Shown here piece after piece: positions 28,561-34,732 of a stretch of DNA of 34,732 nt. The stretch's first letter is position 1. Each line of letters opens with the position of its first letter. The DNA comes from Chara braunii (Eukaryota; Streptophyta; Charophyceae; Charales; Characeae). The position numbers and the translations under genes were made by a program. The notes under the pieces were generated by a model that was not told the DNA's origin, did no database searches, and saw nothing but the letters and a program-made list of their open reading frames with translations. The DNA lies in contig BFEA01000099.1 of NCBI GenBank assembly GCA_003427395.1, positions 1,318,324 through 1,353,055 of the forward strand. The letters run 5' to 3'.

Positions 28561-29653
28561 ACCCGATTGAACTTCAATCCACAGTGAATTCACACGTTCC
28601 CATTCACACATGCAATTGCAGAGTAGACTCAAAGGCAAATCCGCACAAAACCGGAGAGAGGATATGCACAGCGGAAGCTCAAAATACACAGAGAATAGAA
28701 ACACGGATTTCACTTCTCCAACCCCCCGTCCTCCTCCAATCAATCTAGAGTACTTTTTCCAAGAATCACAGTCGCGTTGTCGACAACCCCGAACAACCAA
28801 AAACAAATGTACAACGAAGTATGCAGGAGTCGTCTTCTTCCTCCTCACCACCTCATACCCCTGGCTATGGCTGCCGTAGCAGCAGTAACCCACAGCTGTC
28901 ACAACGTGCCAATCTGAGCCAGCAAGCCCAACGATAGCAGCGCCAGCTCAGCGCCCGCACGGCAGCGCTGGTAGTCCTGACGAAGAAGGAGACGATCGAT
29001 CCAGCACTTCGAAGAAGATGCAGTTCTCACGAGGAACGGTAGATATGGCTCCCAAGTAGAAAATGGCAGTGCCCAAACCCAACAACACAGTCCTGTGGAA
29101 GCTCTCATGCAGCGCTGCAAAATAGCAGGAGTGCAGTCTTCAACTTCATTTCCCAACCCCAGCTATGACTGGGCTTCTATGAAGACAATGACCTCGCCCA
29201 AAATAGCGCAGCACCGCTCCAGCAACGGACGGGCAGAGTTTCCCCAGCAAACAAGAAACAGCAAAAGACGGGAAACTAATTTCCTGCCCGCTACACCCAG
29301 ACACCCGGACTAGACCTACGAGAGCAACTTACGACTCCCCTGCATCTACCCAGGAAACGGGAAAAAGGGGACCTAAGATTATGACAGGGCAACAGAAAAA
29401 GGTTGAATGGCCTAAGACTACCAAACAGAGATGACTAGTGGCAGACTCAGGGACCAAATCCCCTAGGACCCAACACTCACAAACAAAACACACACACAAG
29501 TTACAGGTCACGGGATAAAGTCCCGCAAGGCTCAAAACAAGCAAACAGCAAGCAAACACACACAATCTATGCTCGCTGTTAGAGTACACCCGCTTGCAGC
29601 ACTGCAATTCATTGCACTACGATGACATCACAAGGCCGTCACCCTAGAAGAGG
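28561..29653. other. No gene recognised
   Basis: Unique DNA with frames below 115 codons and no family motif. The minus-strand part around 29400-29580 is GT-rich. Confidence 0.45.
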
Positions 29654-29671
29654 GGGGGGGGGGGGGGGGGG
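29654..29671. repeat. Poly(G) run of ~18
   Basis: Uninterrupted G, flanked by purine-rich sequence. Length uncertain. Confidence 0.95.
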
Positions 29672-29791
29672 AGGAAGAAAAAAAAGACACAAAAAAGGAA
29701 AAATAATTAAAATAAACAGAGGGAAAAAGAGAAAAGTCTATGCTTCCATTAAGTTCCTGCTTCCTGTTTTTTCTTTTTTCTTCAAGAGAGA

Positions 29792-30828
29792 GCCTGAGTG
29801 TGGTGTTGTGTATGTGTGGTTGTGAGTTGAAGGACACTAAAGCCATGCAGGGGTGGGGGTGGATATCACGACCGGCATGGATCCACTTCTGTACACAGTG
29901 TAGTGGTTAACAAACTCGGCTCTTGAGGCTGAGGTCGCTGGTTTGAAGTGTGTGTGCACGGAAGAGGTCCGAGGATGATTAAAGTACAGACTGAACTCTA
30001 GCTCGATAACCAGCCTGGAATTCAGAGCAGGATTGTGGTGGCCCTTGGGTGAAGCCCCGATGGCCAACCAGTTGCCAGTCGTGCTAGATTGGAGCAGAGC
30101 GAGCAAGAACTGCCTGTGGCAAATGCCTGAGTGTGGCGTTGTGTGTGTACTCTAGCCCGGTAACCAGCCTGGAAATCAGACCAGGATTGTGGTGGCCCGT
30201 GGGTAAAGCCCTGTTGGAAAAGCAGTCGTGCTGGATGGGAGCAGAATGAGTGAGAACTGACTGTGTGGCAAATGCCTGAGTGTGGTGTTGTGTGTGTGTG
30301 GGTGTGAGTTGAAGGACACTACAGCCATACAGGGGTGGGGTGGATATCACAACCGGCATGGATCCACTTTCGTACACTGTGCAATGGTTGTAGTGGTTAA
30401 GAAACTGGGCTCTTGAGGCTGAGGTAGTCGGTTCGAATCCCTGCATGCACAGCGGAGGTTCGAGGCTGATAAAAGTACAGACTGTTCTCTAGCCCGGCAA
30501 CCAGCCTGGAAATCAGACACGGATTGTGGCCCGTGTGTGAAGCCCCGTTGGAAAGGCAATCGTGCTGGATGGAATCAGAGTGAGCGCGAACCGCCTGTGT
30601 GGCCAATGCCTGAGTCTGGTGTTGTATGTGTGTGGGTGTGAGTTGGAGGACACTGCAACCATGCGGGGGTGCGGTGGATATCACGACCGGCATGGATCCA
30701 CTATTGTACACCGTGCCATGGCTGTAGTGATTAAGAAAGCTGGCTCTGAGGCCAAGGTCACCGGTTCGACTCTGTGCGTGCACGGAGAAGGTCCAAAGGC
30801 TGATAAATGCACAGACTACCACTAACCA
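29792..30828 (+). repeat. ~334-bp tandem repeat with tRNA-like Pol III boxes
   Basis: The phrase GCCTGAGT(G/C)TGG(T/C)GTTGT starts units at 29792, 30125, 30274 and 30608, giving lengths of 333, 149, 334 and about 220 bp; the second unit has a deletion and the last is partial. Units 1, 3 and 4 carry GTAGTG(G/A)TTAA(G/C) (A-box like, e.g. 30390-30401) and GGTTCGAATCC (30430-30440) or variants GGTTTGAAGTG (29940) and GGTTCGACTCT (30762), at tRNA-like spacing. Each B box is followed by GCATGCAC or GCGTGCAC-type sequence and GG(C/A)TGATAAA. This looks like a tandem array of a tRNA-derived SINE or a Pol III satellite. Confidence 0.8.
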
Positions 30829-31348
30829 GTGTACTATCAAACAGACTGGAAACATTACCCAGCTTCGCTTAGGGACACGTTTGTCTAGCACTGTCTTCTT
30901 ATCCCTGGTAACCAATTAAACCAGAAATCACTCCTGCATATCTCCAAAGAACTCAGTCTAAGAGGACTAAACAGTGGCAAACTGCAGACTTGCGCAACAA
31001 TCACTGCCTAAAGCGGCATAAGTCTTTTAATAACGGATATCCCCAAACTTAATCTTCACTTCTCAAGAGAGCTCGTTAACAGCCAAGGGGCTCCCCTTAG
31101 GCATCCTCCTCTCAGAAAAACTAGCTGTGCGTTCAGTGGGCAGCCTTCGAAACAAGCGGTTGGTCCGAAGATTCCTAGGGAGTCTGCGTTTAATTGTACC
31201 CTGCACTATGGCAGGTGCCGTGGTAGCACTGCCCATGACTCCAGGACAAAACGTAGGGGGATCGTTTCTTGTCCCCCTGGTCCATCCTCAGCCAATATTT
31301 GTCCGGTCCATTATTCTGCAGTACTCCTAAACTGAGTTGACACACACA
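30829..31348. other. No gene recognised
   Basis: Unique DNA. No frame supported. Confidence 0.45.
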
Positions 31349-31818
31349 AGTCTGTACCAGATATCCCACCGTTCTTTGGGGTCCTGCAGCGACTCCACCC
31401 AGTCCCCTGGGATGGCTTCGATGACAGTTGAGCCAATTCCCCATTTCTCTCGAGTGGGGGAGCTTCTATCTGAGTTCCCCTTCAGAGAGCCAATTGCTCC
31501 CGTCCTCCTTCCTAATATCTCGAAGGTATGTTACTACCCTCTGCATCCGCGACTGTCCAAAGCTCCCCCGGCTGCTGTGAGCCGAGGACTCCTTCCTAAT
31601 ATCTCGAAGGTATGTTACTACCCTCTGCATCCACGACTGTCCAAAGCTCCCCCGGCTGCTGTGAGCCGAGGACACCCCTCCTTGAGTCTGTACCAGATAT
31701 CCCGCGGTTCTTTGGAGTCCTGCAGCATCTCCACCCAGTCCCCTGGGATGGCTTCGGTGATAGTTGTGGCAATTCCCCACTTCTCTCAAGTGGGGGAGCT
31801 TCTATCTGAGTTCCCCTT
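31349..31818 (-). repeat. Nested A-B-B-A' duplication with conserved minus-strand frame
   Basis: Segment A (31349-31482, 134 bp) recurs as A' (31685-31818, 134 bp) in the same orientation. Between them B (31505-31588) is tandemly duplicated (31589-31672), 84 bp or 28 codons each and nearly identical. On the minus strand both A copies keep the same frame open: EAIPGDWVESLQDPKERWDI in A and EAIPGDWVEMLQDSKEPRDI in A', each followed by WYRL. That conservation, with W residues kept, suggests A derives from coding DNA. The family is not recognised. The minus-strand frame 31789-31466 through B is a 28-residue repeat. Confidence 0.85.
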
Positions 31819-32138
31819 GTGGAAGGGTGTTAAGCAAGGCATAGGGATAGGGAAGAGGAATTGTTAAAAGGAATTCAACATCGGCAGTTATCATGGAGGC
31901 GCTAGCGCAAAGCACCGCCAGTGATACCTGTCACAAAGCACCCCTGGAGATTTGCGGCTCTTAACGACCATCTGGTCAAGATGGTGTCAAGTGCAATAGA
32001 AAATGCCTATGCCAAGTGTGCGAAGCGAATTAATTTTCTTGACAAAAGAACATACTGCTGCAGAACTCACGCTAAGTGAATTACATTGCGCAGAGTTTGC
32101 CCTTTTTTTTTCCTCTCTCTTTTCATTTCCTTTTTTTA
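31819..32138. other. No gene recognised
   Basis: AT-leaning unique DNA with a T-rich/CTCTC tract at 32101-32137 that adjoins the SINE-like copy and may be its tail on the minus strand. Confidence 0.5.
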
Positions 32139-32285
32139 ATGAAAAGGGCAACGGCCTTCATATATCATCATTGAACTAACTGGCCGCATGAAATTCATAA
32201 TTTTCCGGTCATCTGATTGTATCTGGATTCGAACTTGAGTCTGCATTTCAACAGTAATTGGGTTTACCAACTGAGCAGTGTTTGC
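32139..32285 (-). mobile_element. tRNA-derived SINE-like copy 2
   Basis: The minus strand reads GCTCAGTTGGTAAACCCAAT (A-box region, about 32257-32276), CAGACTCAAGTTCGAATCC (B box about 32225-32236), then GGCCAGTTAGTTCAATGATG and ATATGAAGGCCGTTGCCCTT, and ends in ATTAAAAAAAGG. The A-rich end at 32128-32140 fits a retroposon tail. It shares head and body with copies at 28441 (+) and 32700 (+). Confidence 0.72.
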
Positions 32286-32699
32286 TTTCGAATTCCTATT
32301 GTCTGCTTGTGTGGCGAGATTCATGGAATTACTCTTGATTTAGGGCTCTAGAAGTATAACTGCTTTCAGCATTCAGGGGTCGGATTATTGTTCCAAACCT
32401 TGTGCCGCGCACCTGGACAGTTTCATAGCCTAGATTCATCTCGTGTGCTTCTGTTTCTGGCCGTAAATTTATGATCGATTCGATTCTGGCCTTTAATTCA
32501 TTGTTTTATAACTGAGAAAACTGAATGAAACAAATCCTCATTGCTGTTTGCAGGAAGACTTCAGGAATGGCAAGGGCACAATTGACTGCACTGCTGCAAG
32601 GACAGCCTTGAAATACCACGTGGCACACAATACACCAGTGTTCTGAAAAAAAAAGTAAAAAAAAAAAATGAAAAGTGTCGAAGCAGCACAAAATACACT
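32286..32699. other. No gene recognised
   Basis: AT-rich unique DNA. A15-type runs interrupted by GT and TG at 32647-32672 could be a retroposon tail. Confidence 0.45.
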
Positions 32700-32812
32700 G
32701 TTACATAAGGCTGAATGGTACACCAATGACCTGCTGGTATGCAGTACTAAGTTTGAATCCAGACGGACACGAACCTTGGGTAATGATACCTCAAGGTTGT
32801 CACCCCTTAGAG
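32700..32812 (+). mobile_element. tRNA-derived SINE-like copy 3 (diverged)
   Basis: GGCTGAATGGTACACCAATG (A-box region from 32709) and AAGTTTGAATCCAGACGG (B box about 32749-32766), then TAATGATACCTCAAGGTTGT and CACCCCTTAG, which parallels GATATATGAAGGCCGTTGCC of copy 2. More diverged than the other two. Confidence 0.55.
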
Positions 32813-32920
32813 CAAAGAACGATACAGAAAGAAAAACAAAAGGACACGGATCATACCTCAAGGTTGTCACCCCTTAGAGCAAAGAACGATACAGAAAGAA
32901 AAACAAAAGGACACGGATCA
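32787..32920 (+). repeat. 67-bp exact tandem duplication
   Basis: TACCTCAAGGTTGTCACCCC through ACACGGATCA at 32787-32853 is repeated at 32854-32920. It duplicates the 3' end and A-rich tail of SINE-like copy 3. Confidence 0.95.
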
Positions 32921-33511
32921 TCCACGATCAGCGTACACCATAGTTGCGATGCACCTCGGTGCGCGGATTTGCGCACGCACAGCGCACCCAAGCGCACCGC
33001 ACTGTAAAAATTAGGTCCAAAAACAAAGTCGGCGTTTTGTCATTCCTTAGGGTCCCCAACTCGGCAAAAATGTTAAACGCACCGCGCGAGCTCGCAAACC
33101 GGCCGCGCCCCCGGCCCAAACTTTTTTTTTGGGCAAGGGCTGCCGAATTTCAACTTCCGCAGGCCCTACCCCCAGAAGTTTCAAAATGGCAAAGCATAAA
33201 ATAGGGCTCATTCCAACTTTTTTCTTAGGCGGGGTATGGAAAATGGCCTTCCCCCTCCCTTCTGCAAATCCCACGCAGTGGTGGGGTAAGTTCGCAAGAA
33301 GGGGGTAGTCACCTAGTAACGACCTGCCCTGCGAACTTCACAGAAGTCACAACTTGCATTTTCACGGCTGGCCGACCACCAATATATGCTGAAGATTGGC
33401 GTTCAGGTCTGCATGCCAAAGCTTCTGCAAGCCAAAGTTCATCAAAACCTAAAACGAAACTACCGGAAAACAAGGAAGAAGAAACAGAGCACGAAAAAAA
33501 AAAGTAAGAGA
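32921..33511. other. GC-rich then mixed DNA, no gene
   Basis: CG-rich words (GCGCACGCACAGCGCACCC, CGCGCGAGCTCGC) and a CTTTTTTTTTGGGC block at 33120-33133. Similar in style to 11926-12175; homology not shown. Confidence 0.45.
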
Positions 33512-33538
33512 ATCTCTCTCTCTCTCTCTCCCTCTCCC
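33512..33538. repeat. (TC)n microsatellite
   Basis: About ten TC units, then CCCTCTCCC. Confidence 0.95.
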
Positions 33539-33700
33539 GTTTACTGAGGTGTGCGCAGAAACTGAAACACAAATGCGTCATGCAGGAAAGAAACCTATGG
33601 AGTGCACGCGCATTCAATAAGCGAAAGAGGCGGGAATCAGAGCCACGACGATCTGGATAAAAAAGAAATGTGTGACGGAGAAGATAAAACTGCATGGGCT

Positions 33701-33752
33701 TGAGACAGCCATTAAAATTGGAAGATACAGCGAAGATTAGCATGGAGCCTGA
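33701..33752 (+). pseudogene. U6 snRNA fragment, distant copy
   Basis: TGAGACAGCCATTAAAATTGG (33701-33721), AAGATACAGCGAAGATTAGC and ATGGAGCCTG align with the 5' half of plant U6 (GGACATCCGATAAAATTGGA, ACGATACAGAGAAGATTAGC, ATGGCCCCTG) with one deletion and a few substitutions. It keeps ATGG where the cluster copies have ACGA, so it is an independent retrocopy. Truncated after CCTG. No A-tail or promoter seen. Confidence 0.8.
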
Positions 33753-33822
33753 AATGGAGAGTGGCAGCGCCGGGGATAAGGGCCTCGAACTGCTCACAAA
33801 ATATGCTCACCGCCATACACCT

Positions 33823-33908
33823 TTCATACCCTTTGTGTCTTGCACTTTTGGTTCTACCTTTTGTGTCTTGCACTTTCGGTTCATACCTTTTGTGTCTTGC
33901 ACATTTGG
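33823..33908 (+). repeat. Three 28-29-bp tandem units
   Basis: TTC(A/T)(T)ACC(C/T)TTTGTGTCTTGCAC(T/A)TT(T/C)GG at 33823-33851, 33852-33879 and 33880-33908. Confidence 0.92.
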
Positions 33909-34724
33909 TGAGTGGTGCGGCAAGCCCCACAGGCGGTGTTTAGACTTGGTTTCAAGTACGCAGCGATTTGTGCTATCCGAGCTGAACATCTTACAGCCAC
34001 ACTGTGGCCATGTTCGCAGAAGGAAGACTCAGGGCCTCTCTCCCCTACAAAACATTCAACATGCATTGGGACATTTTCTTGACCTGATAGGTTCAAAATG
34101 TTGGACCCGTCCAAATGCACTTGTCCAGAAAGAGTCCAAATGCATATACAGTATTGTATAGTGGAGCGCGGCCCTTGGTTTCCATTCGGAAAAGGAAAAG
34201 GAAAAAACAGTGCAACGCGGTACAGGCTCCAAAGTGGAAAACGGAAGGAAATCGATGCACGCCGACAACAACTGACATCCCACCCCAAAGACCCTGTCGT
34301 GGTTGCAGGAAATCCCGCACCCAACGTACGCCATGGCCCAACAGTTGTTGTGAAACTGTTTTCCTTTTTCTTTTCCCCTGGACAAAAACCTGTCACCCGC
34401 GGTCAGAATGTCAGATATCCACGAACAAACCTTCTCAACCAAATCCACGATATCAGCTACAAAAGATCAACGGATCCACACAACACCGATGATTTCAGCC
34501 TTGCGACGTGAAATTTATGCAATCATCCAACAAATCAACTGCGATCTGCGGCGAAGAACTGATCTCCTTCACATCAAAACCAACCAACTTGAAAACACCA
34601 CTGGCTCACGATAACTCGATCGTGGTGCCCATGACTTAACCCGCAGCCAGCAAGTTTCAGAGTTTTTGTAGGATTTCGCAGTCAAGACTCCATCATGTAC
34701 ATGCATGGCACCCTCCTCTGTTGT
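33909..34724. other. No gene; weak inverted ends
   Basis: Overlapping frames on both strands (largest 171 codons, minus 34396-33881) show no family. GGAAAAGGAAAAGGAAAAAACAG (34189-34211) is roughly complementary to CTGTTTTCCTTTTTCTTTTCC (34357-34377), which could bound a small inverted-repeat element, but purine bias alone could give this. Confidence 0.4.
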
Positions 34725-34732
34725 GGGGGGGG

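Noticed and set aside
27699-28577. A 292-codon minus-strand frame rich in Glu, Arg and Gly
   Set aside because: Its long central part is the complement of the same pyrimidine tract, so openness follows from composition.
30385-30455. An intact tRNA gene
   Set aside because: A and B boxes are present, but the acceptor stem does not pair and the sequence recurs as part of a 334-bp tandem unit.
34187-34379. A miniature inverted-repeat element
   Set aside because: The arms are purine/pyrimidine runs with several mismatches and no target-site duplication; too weak to call.

Overview
The window is repeat-rich, gene-poor eukaryotic nuclear DNA. It most likely comes from a large genome in the green lineage. 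The best taxonomic marker is a nearly full-length U6 snRNA copy (13782-13873, minus strand) whose 5' end has the plant/green-algal form (GTCCYTTCGGGACATCC-like). A degenerate Penelope-like retroelement whose GIY-YIG endonuclease domain lies before its reverse transcriptase, with a zinc-knuckle and coiled-coil region further upstream, fits the Chlamys-type elements described from green algae and relatives. A charophyte such as Chara is my best guess, but that is inference. I see no intact, confidently functional protein gene and no intact tRNA or rRNA gene. Most long open frames are translations of microsatellites.

Layout. 1-830: simple repeats and a GGCC-rich minisatellite. 834-9055: decayed Penelope-like material. 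Two diverged ~620-bp direct repeats (834-1468 and 8436-9055) flank a truncated RT fragment (1582-2330), a zinc-knuckle/coiled-coil remnant (2912-3506), a GIY-YIG endonuclease remnant (4132-4713), a GT-rich stretch holding an unrecognised minus-strand frame (5308-6045), and a second, more complete RT remnant (6305-8330). 9137-12360: microsatellites, T-rich tracts and short tandem duplications. 12358-13940: TCC/GT/GA simple repeats, a 79-bp satellite with an assembly gap, and a cluster of U6-derived fragments, including a 36-bp inverted pair.

At 14104-14141 lies an almost perfect Nextera mate-pair junction adapter. The sequence left and right of it should not be assumed to be contiguous in the genome. 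14142-18420: a GC-rich duplication, fragmentary open frames (14278-14544, 14729-15088) and a minus-strand region with unusually long open frames (15679-16317, 17698-17988) that may be a broken gene of unknown family. 18420-22900: no recognisable gene.

23135-24771 (minus): an internally deleted LINE with the start of an apurinic-type endonuclease and an A-tail. 25050-25436 (minus): an unrecognised frame. 26770-28140: AT and pyrimidine microsatellites, a perfect 16-bp hairpin, a minisatellite and a ~560-bp polypyrimidine tract. 28190-28400: a plus-strand LINE fragment. Three copies of a tRNA-derived SINE-like sequence lie at 28441-28560, 32139-32285 (minus) and 32700-32812. A ~334-bp tandem repeat carrying tRNA-like A and B boxes occupies 29792-30828, and an A-B-B-A nested duplication occupies 31349-31818. 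A seventh U6 piece (33701-33752, plus) lies near the right end.

Nothing here forms an operon or pathway. The themes are retroposition (PLE, LINE, SINE, U6 retrocopies) followed by local tandem amplification, plus at least one library artefact.
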